In this document: piece after piece, positions 27,097-33,926 of the stretch
Layout of the letters: every line of letters begins with the position of its first letter
How positions within the stretch are numbered: the stretch's first letter is position 1
Assembly: GCF_001854405.1 (NCBI RefSeq)
Contig: NZ_CP017718.1
Coordinates: forward strand, 806,001-870,000
Source: Hyphomonas sp. Mor2
GTDB taxonomy: Bacteria > Pseudomonadota > Alphaproteobacteria > Caulobacterales > Hyphomonadaceae
Length of the DNA: 64,000 nt
Direction: 5' to 3'
Translations under genes and position numbers: made by a program
The notes under the pieces: model-generated
The model's database searches: none
The model's input: the letters and a program-made list of their open reading frames with translations, nothing else
What the model was told of the DNA's origin: nothing

Positions 27097-27722
27097 TCAA
27101 AAGCGAACGCCGATGCCCAGACCGACGCTGTCCAGTTCGGCATTTTCCAGATCGTAGCGGCTATAATCACCGCGAATGTATAGCCGGTCGGTGATGTCAT
27201 AGGTCAGCCCGACGCCGAGGGCGATGCCGGTATCGCTATTCGTAAAGTCGGACGCAGTGGTCGTTGTTTCGCCAGTGTCGACATCCGTGACGGTTGCGGA
27301 GGATGAAACATCGAGTTCGGCTCGCGCGACGCCGACGCGCGCGAATGCACTCAATTTCGAGGTCACGGGAAGATCACCTCGAAGATAAACCCCACAAGAT
27401 TATCCAGGCTATACGTGCTCTGACCTCTGATCGGGTTCTCATGGAAGAACCCGCTAGACGCGTCGTGGTCGTCTTGGACGCCCACCATGGCTTCGCCTTC
27501 GACACTCCAATGTTCGGAGAAACGGTAGCCCACATGTCCGTTGATGGCGCCGTATTCCGGTAATGAATAAACATCGTGGCCTCCGACGATGTCGCGGCCC
27601 AATTTGCTGTAGCCTATGTCAGCAAAGAATCTTGGTTCTTTTTCGTCGGTGGCCTGTGCAGCACCATTCTGGGCGCCGAGAAGGGTTGCGGAAAGGGCGA
27701 AGATAAGGGCACGAGTCTGCAT
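27097..27722 (-). pseudogene. Outer-membrane beta-barrel protein, frameshifted
   Basis: Two reading frames look like halves of one OmpA-like barrel. The N-half starts at 27722 with a signal peptide (MQTRALIFALSATLLGAQNGAAQA) and ends in VGFIFEVIFP at a stop near 27363. The C-half begins one frame over, reading GDLPVTSKLSAFARVGVARAELD and ending in the canonical C-terminal aromatic (GIGVRF). Inserting one G near 27378 would join them as FEGDLPVTSKL. The loss is probably one G in a short G-run. It may be a real mutation or a sequencing error. No clear ribosome site. Confidence 0.72.
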
Positions 27723-27851
27723 CACACATTGTCTTTCAAACAAGAATTGTAACGCAGCAGGACCGGAGTTACTCACGCCTCCGCCGAAGACAAGTTACGA
27801 ATATGAAAGATGCAAGGCGAGACCGTTTGGTGCCGACAGGGTGTTTGCTGC

Positions 27852-28622
27852 TTAAGCGATCATCCCGCCATCCAGAACGATGGTATGTCCATCGACCCAT
27901 GCGCTGGCGCGGGAGCAGAGATAAATCGCCGTCCCGGCCATATCTTCCGGCTCGCCCATGCGGCGGCGTGGGATCTGCTTGATCGCCTGTTCGCGGATGG
28001 CATCATTGGTGGTCGCTTCCTTGGTCATATCACTTGGGAAGAAGCCTGGCGCGATGCCGTTCACGTTGATGAAATGACGCGCGAGATCGGTGGCCAGATG
28101 CTTGGTCAGGTGTACGACGCCGGATTTACTCGCGGAATAGGCATAGGACGGCATGCCGGGGTTGGTGATGCCATTGATCGAGGCGATATTGATGACCCGG
28201 GCGGGATCTTCCTTTGAGCCTCCCGCGCGCAGCAGCGGCAGGGCCTTTTGAGTCATGAAGAAGACGGACTTGATGTTGATGTTCATCACTTTGTCCCAGC
28301 CATCTTCCGGGAACTCATCAATGGGCACGACCCAGTTGGCGCCAGCATTGTTGACGAGAATATCGAGTTGGCTTTCCCGCTCGGATATCTCAGCGACGAG
28401 CTTCTCAATGCCTGCGACTTTCGAAAGGTCGGCCTGGATCGGGATGCAGGTGCCGATCTCGGAGAGTTCTGCCGCTTTCGCGTTGAGACGCTCTTCCTTC
28501 CTGGCGGAGATATAGGTCTTCACCCCATTCTCGACGAAGCCGCGGGCGATCATTGCGCCGATGCCGCTCGAACCGCCAGTGACGAGGGCGGTCTTGCCTG
28601 AAATATCGAAAAGCGACTTCAT
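27852..28622 (-). CDS. Short-chain dehydrogenase/reductase
   Basis: This is an NAD(P)-dependent SDR. The 256-residue chain has the dinucleotide motif TGGSSGIG (15-22), NNAG (91-94), the active-site Tyr162 and Lys166 (YSASK) and Ser148 (NIASI). The loop MPSYAYSASKSGVVHLTKHLA and GIAPGFFPSDMT, plus the length, place it with 3-oxoacyl reductase-like enzymes such as RhlG, but the substrate is open. Start ATG 28622 has GGAG 8 bases upstream; the 20-residue extension was rejected. It is divergent from the SulP gene. Confidence 0.92.
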   Translation of the reverse strand: MKSLFDISGKTALVTGGSSGIGAMIARGFVENGVKTYISARKEERLNAKAAELSEIGTCIPIQADLSKVAGIEKLVAEISERESQLDILVNNAGANWVVPIDEFPEDGWDKVMNINIKSVFFMTQKALPLLRAGGSKEDPARVINIASINGITNPGMPSYAYSASKSGVVHLTKHLATDLARHFINVNGIAPGFFPSDMTKEATTNDAIREQAIKQIPRRRMGEPEDMAGTAIYLCSRASAWVDGHTIVLDGGMIA

Positions 28623-28795
28623 CTGAATTCTCCAAACTTGTGATTTGTGCGCAAGCTGGCTCAGCCAGAACGTCTTGTCCATTCTGCCGCGAGGGGAGTT
28701 GGGGCAATTCTCGATTGCCTGACGATCAGGGGTGGCTCTGCTGCGTGAATTGCCCTAGGGAGCGCGCGGTTCCTCCCGCAATTGAGAGACGCCCA

Positions 28796-30436
28796 ATGGC
28801 CCGTTCCCCATTTGCTGCTTATGCAGACCGCATCAACCTGTCCAGCTGGACGCAAAACCAGCGCGCGACCTTCACGCCGAGCCGGGTCAAGACCGAGCTT
28901 CTGGCGGGTCTCACCGTAGCGCTGGCATTGGTGCCGGAGGCCGTGGCCTTCGCATTTGTGGCAGGGGTTCAGCCTCTGGTTGGCCTGTATGCCGCTTTCC
29001 TGGTGGGTCTGATTACGGCGATCATGGGCGGTCGGCCTGGCATGATTTCAGGGGCCACGGGTGCGCTGGCTGTTGTGATGGTTGCGCTCGTTGCCCAGCA
29101 CGGGGTCGAGTATCTGTTCGCAACCGTAGTCCTGATGGGCATTCTCCAGGTTGGGGCAGGGGTGTTTCGGCTCGGCAAGTTCATTCGCCTGGTCCCGCAC
29201 CCGGTCATGCTCGGCTTCGTGAATGGCCTCGCAATCGTCATCTTCCTGGCCCAGCTCGGCCAGTTCCAGGTGCCTGGCACAGCGCATTCAGACGGACATG
29301 GCTTCTTGCCCAATGGCGACTGGTTGCCCGCGGGTGAGATGACCATCATGCTGAGCCTGATCGCCGTCACCATGGCGATCATCTGGGGCTTGCCCAAGCT
29401 CACCAAGATCGTTCCAGCCCCACTGGCGGGGATTGCGGTTGTCGCCGCCCTGGTCATCGGATTTGGCATCAACACACCCGTGGTTGGCGATCTCGCCTCG
29501 ATCAAAGGCGGGTTGCCGGATTTCCATGTCCCGGCGGTTCCGCTCAATTTCGAGACGCTGGAAATCATCCTGCCCTATGCTGTGGTCCTGGCTGCAATCG
29601 GCCTCATCGAAAGCCTGTTGACGCTCAACCTGGTCGGCGAGATTACCAATCAACGCGGCGGGGCTTCGCAGGAATGCGTGGCCCAGGGGACCGCAAATGT
29701 CGTCACCGGCTTCTTTGGCGGCATGGGCGGGTGTGCGATGATTGGCCAGTCCATGATCAATGTGAAGTCCGGCGGACGCACGCGTCTGTCCGGGCTGTCA
29801 GCAGCCTTGTTCCTGCTCGCCTTCATCCTGATCGGCTCGCAATATATCGAGATGATCCCGCTCGCGGCCTTGGTCGGAGTGATGTTCATGGTCGTGATCG
29901 GCACATTTGCCTGGAACAGTCTGCGCATCATGTCCAAGATTCCGTGGATGGATGCGTTCGTCATCATCCTGGTCACCGCCGTGACGGTCTGGCATGACCT
30001 GGCGGTTGCGGTTGTGGTCGGCGTCATCGTCAGCGCCCTCGCTTACGCCTGGAACAATGCCAAGCGGATCCGCATCCTGCAGCGCGACTCGATCCGTACG
30101 CCCGGTGCGACCGTCTATGAGATTGAAGGCCCGCTTTTCTTCGGCTCCACCCATGGTTTTGCTGAACTGTTCAACCCGGATGAGGATCCGGATGTGGTGA
30201 TTGTCGACTTCCTGCGCTCGCGCGTGGTCGATCAGTCCGCTCTGCAGGCGATTGAGGACCTGGCCGCCAAGTATGAGGCCAAAGGCAAGACGCTGAAGCT
30301 GCGCCACCTGTCCCGCGACTGCCACAGCCTGCTGAGCAAGGCCGGGCAACTCATGGTCGATAGCGAGGACGATCCTGATTATGCGCTGGCGGTCGATTAC
30401 AATGTCCGCACAGGCATATTTGGTGGTGGACATTAA
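28796..30436 (+). CDS. SulP family anion transporter with STAS domain
   Basis: SulP transporters carry sulfate, bicarbonate or related anions. The 546-residue protein opens with a cytosolic segment, then the SulP signature LTVALALVPEAVAFAFVAGVQPLVGLYAAF, about ten to twelve helices, and a C-terminal STAS domain (TVYEIEGPLFFGST, VVIVDFLRSRVVDQSAL). I chose ATG 28796, which gives a normal length; the upstream in-frame extension is cysteine-rich and non-protein-like. GAGAG is a weak ribosome site. Divergent from the SDR, 173 bases apart. Confidence 0.9.
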   Translation: MARSPFAAYADRINLSSWTQNQRATFTPSRVKTELLAGLTVALALVPEAVAFAFVAGVQPLVGLYAAFLVGLITAIMGGRPGMISGATGALAVVMVALVAQHGVEYLFATVVLMGILQVGAGVFRLGKFIRLVPHPVMLGFVNGLAIVIFLAQLGQFQVPGTAHSDGHGFLPNGDWLPAGEMTIMLSLIAVTMAIIWGLPKLTKIVPAPLAGIAVVAALVIGFGINTPVVGDLASIKGGLPDFHVPAVPLNFETLEIILPYAVVLAAIGLIESLLTLNLVGEITNQRGGASQECVAQGTANVVTGFFGGMGGCAMIGQSMINVKSGGRTRLSGLSAALFLLAFILIGSQYIEMIPLAALVGVMFMVVIGTFAWNSLRIMSKIPWMDAFVIILVTAVTVWHDLAVAVVVGVIVSALAYAWNNAKRIRILQRDSIRTPGATVYEIEGPLFFGSTHGFAELFNPDEDPDVVIVDFLRSRVVDQSALQAIEDLAAKYEAKGKTLKLRHLSRDCHSLLSKAGQLMVDSEDDPDYALAVDYNVRTGIFGGGH

Positions 30437-30493
30437 ACCCCACTAAGTCGTCTGCCTCTGGACCCTTACGTGGTCCCGCGCTAACGCCATGGC

Positions 30494-31555
30494 ATGACAG
30501 ATTCAGTCCTGACCAAAACCGAGGGCGGGGTGGGCTATATTACCCTCAATCGCCCCGATGCGCTGCATGCGCTCAATTTCGATATGTGTGAAACCATTCT
30601 GGCGGCGCTTCGCGTCTGGGCCCAGGATCCTGGTGTGCAGATGGTGATGATCGACCATGCCGACGGCACGCGCGGTTTCTGCGCGGGCGGCGATATTGCC
30701 ATGCTGCGCGAGAGCGGCCTCAGCGACGGCAAGGAGGCGCGCGCTTTCTTCGCCGAAGAGTACCGGATGAATGCCGCGATCAAAGCCTTCCCGAAGCCGT
30801 ATATGGCGCTGATGGATGGTGTGACCATGGGCGGCGGCGTCGGCCTGTCGGTGCATGGCTCGCACCGCGTCGCGACCGAGCGCACACTGTTTGCCATGCC
30901 AGAGACCGGGATCGGACTGTTTCCCGATGTCGGCGGCGGCTGGTTCCTGCCGCGCTTGCGCGGAGAGCTTGGCACCTGGCTGGCGCTGACCGGGGCGCGC
31001 TTGAAAGGCGCCGACGTCGCCGCCGCGCGCGTCGCGACGCACTTCCTGCCGTCTGAGCTGATCCCTAATCTGAAAGCCCAGATCGCCGAGGCTGATTTTT
31101 CTGCCGGGGCTGCCGAGATGCTCGGCGAGATCTTGTCGCGCCTGACGCATTCGGTCCCGGCTGGCAGTTTCGAGCCGCATATGGACCTGATCAATGCCTG
31201 TTTCGCCGGGGATCGCGCCGAAACGATCGTCGCGGCATTGGAAGCAGATGGCTCTGAATGGGCCGTCGCTCAGGCCGAGACGATCCGCACCAAATCCCCG
31301 GAGACGGTGAAACTCGCCCTGCGCCAGGTCCGCGAGGGCGGCCGCTGCGAGACCTTTGAGGACAATATGCGGATGGAATACCGGATTGGTTGGCGCAAGG
31401 TGCAGTCGCCAGACTTCATCGAAGGCGTCCGTGCGGTCATCATCGACAAGGATCACGCCCCGAACTGGTCTCCGGACTCGCTGGAGGGTGTATCAGAGGC
31501 CGATATTGCAAAGTATTTTGAAGCCTTGGGTGACGATGAGCTGAGTTTTGAGTAG
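30494..31555 (+). CDS. 3-hydroxyisobutyryl-CoA hydrolase-like enoyl-CoA hydratase family protein
   Basis: HIBCH releases 3-hydroxyisobutyrate from its CoA ester in valine breakdown. The 353-residue length, longer than simple hydratases, fits HIBCH. Motifs are ITLNRPDALHALN, GFCAGGDIAMLRE (oxyanion hole), MDGVTMGGGVGLSVHGS, and PETGIGLFPDVGGGWFLPRL with catalytic Glu137 and Asp145. The start ATG 30494 has a weak site. The thioesterase gene begins 12 bases downstream, suggesting an operon of CoA-ester enzymes. A general enoyl-CoA hydratase is the alternative. Confidence 0.9.
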   Translation: MTDSVLTKTEGGVGYITLNRPDALHALNFDMCETILAALRVWAQDPGVQMVMIDHADGTRGFCAGGDIAMLRESGLSDGKEARAFFAEEYRMNAAIKAFPKPYMALMDGVTMGGGVGLSVHGSHRVATERTLFAMPETGIGLFPDVGGGWFLPRLRGELGTWLALTGARLKGADVAAARVATHFLPSELIPNLKAQIAEADFSAGAAEMLGEILSRLTHSVPAGSFEPHMDLINACFAGDRAETIVAALEADGSEWAVAQAETIRTKSPETVKLALRQVREGGRCETFEDNMRMEYRIGWRKVQSPDFIEGVRAVIIDKDHAPNWSPDSLEGVSEADIAKYFEALGDDELSFE

Positions 31556-31567
31556 CTTGACAAGGCC

Positions 31568-32032
31568 ATGCCTCAAACCGTCGACCCGATCACCCACATT
31601 CAGAGCATGATAGATGCGAAGCCGGACATCTCTCAGGCTCCACCATATGTGCGCGGCATGGATCTATCCGGGCTCAAGTTCACCGCCGTTGCGCCTGGCC
31701 GGTTTGAAATGGAGTGGACGGTCGGCGAGCACCTCACGCAATATGATGGTTTCGTGCAGGGCGGGGTGGTGAATGTGATTGCCGATTCCGGTCAGAGCTT
31801 CGCCTTCTGGACGACGGCGAAAGAAGACGAGGCCTATTCGACCGCAGAATTCACAACGCGTTTCTTTCGTCCGATGAAAGCGGGGGACGAGATAAAGGTG
31901 GTCAGTGAGGTCATCAATCGCTCGCGCCGTCTCGGCGTCATTGAAAGCCGGTTCGAGAATATGGAAACCGGCAAGCTCTGCGCTGTGGTCACCGGAACCT
32001 GGATGCCGACAAAACGCGATTTTGGCCGCTAA
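31568..32032 (+). CDS. PaaI-family hotdog thioesterase
   Basis: The 154-residue product is a hotdog-fold protein: LSGLKFTAVAPGRFEMEWTVGEHLTQYDGFVQGGVVNVIADSGQS holds the family's helix and the catalytic-type acidic residue, and the strand SRRLGVIESRFENMETGKLCAVVTGTWM follows. Members cleave acyl-CoA esters, often aromatic or short-chain. AAGG precedes ATG 31568. Its TAA overlaps the next gene's ATG by one base, so the next gene should be co-translated. Confidence 0.87.
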   Translation: MPQTVDPITHIQSMIDAKPDISQAPPYVRGMDLSGLKFTAVAPGRFEMEWTVGEHLTQYDGFVQGGVVNVIADSGQSFAFWTTAKEDEAYSTAEFTTRFFRPMKAGDEIKVVSEVINRSRRLGVIESRFENMETGKLCAVVTGTWMPTKRDFGR

Positions 32033-32454
32033 TGACCCTGGAGACCGAACTTGATGCCTGGTGCCAGTCCTATGTGGCCGCCTTCAACGCTGAAGACGCG
32101 GGCGCCATCGCCGCGCACTGGACCTTCCCGGCATTGACCACCCAAGCCGGGCGGTCCTTCACCTTCAAGAGCGAAGCGCACTTTGCGAAAAATACCGGGA
32201 TCCTGCTCGGCTTCTATCGCGCGCAGCATGTTGACCGGGTCACGCGCGAGCTGGTGGCGTGCCATCTTTTGCACCGAGACGCCGCGACCATGATTGTCTC
32301 AGATGTCATGTCCGCGGCCAACGGAGAAGAGATTGCCAGCTGGCAGGCGGCTTATGTGCTCCAACGCGTGAACCACGCGTGGAAGGCAGTCATGGCTGTG
32401 GCCGATGGTGAGACAGAGGCCTGGGCCGCGCGCGGGACACCGCTGGGCGGATAA
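32032..32454 (+). CDS. SnoaL-like / NTF2-fold protein, 140 aa
   Basis: The 140-residue protein begins with LDAWCQSYVAAFNAEDAGAIAAHW, the typical opening helix pair of the NTF2/SnoaL fold, and ends with YVLQRVNHAWKAVMAVAD, the last beta strands. The fold can be an enzyme or a small-molecule binder. It is TAATG-coupled to the thioesterase, so the two probably serve one pathway. The exact role is unknown. Confidence 0.75.
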   Translation: MTLETELDAWCQSYVAAFNAEDAGAIAAHWTFPALTTQAGRSFTFKSEAHFAKNTGILLGFYRAQHVDRVTRELVACHLLHRDAATMIVSDVMSAANGEEIASWQAAYVLQRVNHAWKAVMAVADGETEAWAARGTPLGG

Positions 32455-32621
32455 TGGCGCACTGCTGTTATGGTGAACGCGAGAAGACGCGATTCAGCCT
32501 CCAAATTCGAATTTTGCGCTTGTTTCAGGGCGAAAAGTAACACTTTCGGCTGTTTTGTTAACCAAAAGAGGCTGAAAACAAGACGTGTTTAACGAATTAT
32601 AAGTCTTGGTCCTGTAAATCT

Positions 32622-32646
32622 ACTCAAACTACAACAAAAGTTGAGT
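32622..32646. promoter_or_regulatory. Inverted repeat upstream of the MarR-like regulator
   Basis: ACTCAA (32622-32627) is mirrored by TTGAGT (32641-32646) across a 13-base spacer, at the AT-rich end of the 196-base gap just before the regulator start. An autoregulatory operator is possible; the arms are short, so chance is not excluded. Confidence 0.35.
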
Positions 32647-32650
32647 GGTG

Positions 32651-33160
32651 ATGGTAATGACAATGACTTATGGCGCAGCCGAGGCTGCGAGCGACTCTAT
32701 GAGCGTCGCTGAATCTTTCGTGAAATCTCTTTCGCTTCTGGAGCAGGCCCATCGCCGTCTCCATGACGTGGTCAAGGATGATCTGGAGCGTGGTGGCGAG
32801 CGTCATCTGACTGGCGTTCAGGCTCTGCTTCTTTATGAAATTGGTGAGGACGAGACGCCAGCTTCGACCCTTCGTTCGCGCGGCGCGTTTGCAGGTACAA
32901 GCCTGTCTTATAACGTGAAAAAGCTGCAAGAGGGTGGCTATCTGGTCCAGTCTCGCTCGGAGCGTGACAAGCGTACGGTTCGCCTGAAACTGACAGAGCG
33001 TGGCCATAAGGTTCGTCGGCGCGTCGTCGATCTGTTCGACCGTCAGGCGACCGCTCTTGAGCCGACCGCCAGCGTCCGTCAGGACGATCTGAGCCAACTG
33101 AACAAAACGGTTTCGCGCCTCGAGCGCTTCTGGACTGACCAGATCCGTTTTCAACTATAG
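32651..33160 (+). CDS. MarR-family winged-helix regulator (LdtR-like)
   Basis: The protein of about 169 residues has the winged-helix core of a MarR regulator: HLTGVQALLLYEIGEDE, then SLSYNVKKLQEGGYLVQSRSERDKRTVRLKLTERGHKV, followed by a C-terminal coiled dimer helix. The arrangement and the ERDKR wing resemble LdtR, which controls cell-wall L,D-transpeptidase genes in some alphaproteobacteria. The start is ambiguous among GTG 32645 and ATGs at 32651, 32657 and 32663; the ribosome site is weak in all cases. It may bind short inverted repeats on either side of its gene. Confidence 0.83.
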   Translation: MVMTMTYGAAEAASDSMSVAESFVKSLSLLEQAHRRLHDVVKDDLERGGERHLTGVQALLLYEIGEDETPASTLRSRGAFAGTSLSYNVKKLQEGGYLVQSRSERDKRTVRLKLTERGHKVRRRVVDLFDRQATALEPTASVRQDDLSQLNKTVSRLERFWTDQIRFQL

Positions 33161-33180
33161 GTGAGTGTACTCTTTCTCGA

Positions 33181-33195
33181 ATACTTGAAAAGTAT
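33181..33195. promoter_or_regulatory. Perfect 6-3-6 inverted repeat before the barrel gene
   Basis: ATACTT-GAA-AAGTAT at 33181-33195 lies in the 40-base gap between the MarR-like gene and the barrel gene, just before GAGGG and the barrel's ATG at 33201. It could be a repressor site or part of a leader hairpin. Confidence 0.4.
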
Positions 33196-33200
33196 GAGGG

Positions 33201-33887
33201 ATGCTTGGGAGAGTGCCACTTATCTTACTAATGGGGCTGCCGTGGCAAGACGCTGCGGCAGCACCTTGGACTCTGGAGAAAGGGTCGCTGTACGCCAGGG
33301 CTTCACTCGCCAGTGAACGGGTCGAGGGTCTGGATGCCATTCGGGGCGATCTTTATGCAGAATACGGTCTGCGTGACGGGCTGACCGCCTCCGCTAAAAT
33401 CGAACATGTGGCCTATCCGGACGCCGGCGATTTCAATGCCGACGGCTGGCGCGTGACCCTACGCCAGCGTGTGATTGCGCTCGGGGCGTTCAATGTGTCG
33501 GTCGAAGCCGGCTTGCTCGAAGGCGCGGCAATTGGCGGCATGAATGGCTGTGACACGCTGGGATTTGAAGCGCGATTAGGAGCTGCCTGGTCGGGCGCCT
33601 GGCGAGAGCGGCGAACATTCGCGTTTGCGGAAACCGCCCGGAGAGATCATGAAGACTGTCAGCGCGATCGCTATGAGTTCGGGCTTGGGCAGCAACTCAC
33701 GGAGAATGTCTGGACGATTTCTCAGGCCTGGTTTGAGCGCGGGTCGACAAATGCGGAGTCCGACAAGTTTCAGTCCGAATTGCTCTGGCGCGGTGACCGC
33801 CTGGATTATTCCATCGGCTATCGCAATGAGAATGGAGGATTCTTTGTCGAGGAGAGCATCTTTATTGCTGTCGCGAAACGGTTCTGA
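33201..33887 (+). CDS. Predicted outer-membrane beta-barrel protein, 228 aa
   Basis: The protein starts with a signal-like segment (MLGRVPLILLMGLPWQDAAAA) and then alternates hydrophobic and polar residues in barrel-like strands (GSLYARASLASERV, GLTASAKIEHVAYP, LDYSIGYRNENGG). It ends in KRF, a typical BAM-recognised C-terminal aromatic. Two cysteines (GCDTLG, EDCQRD) lie in probable loops. The ATG at 33201 has GAGGG 5 bases upstream. It lies between the regulator and the AceE-like gene on the same strand; no family recognised. Confidence 0.72.
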   Translation: MLGRVPLILLMGLPWQDAAAAPWTLEKGSLYARASLASERVEGLDAIRGDLYAEYGLRDGLTASAKIEHVAYPDAGDFNADGWRVTLRQRVIALGAFNVSVEAGLLEGAAIGGMNGCDTLGFEARLGAAWSGAWRERRTFAFAETARRDHEDCQRDRYEFGLGQQLTENVWTISQAWFERGSTNAESDKFQSELLWRGDRLDYSIGYRNENGGFFVEESIFIAVAKRF

Positions 33888-33926
33888 GGGGTGTTTTTGC
33901 GGTACAATCCGTTCTAGAAGGCAATC

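Noticed and set aside
28640-28795. In-frame upstream extension of the SulP gene
   Set aside because: The extra 52 codons are rich in Cys and Arg, overlap the divergent promoter and SDR leader, and are not seen in SulP proteins.
30437-30493. GGACC-cttacgt-GGTCC hairpin after the SulP gene
   Set aside because: It has only five base pairs and no T-run, so it is not a convincing terminator.
32550-32610. GTTAACC and TTTAACG half-sites like CtrA targets in the gap before the MarR-like gene
   Set aside because: Neither forms a full TTAA-N7-TTAA site and the region is AT-rich, so chance matches are likely.
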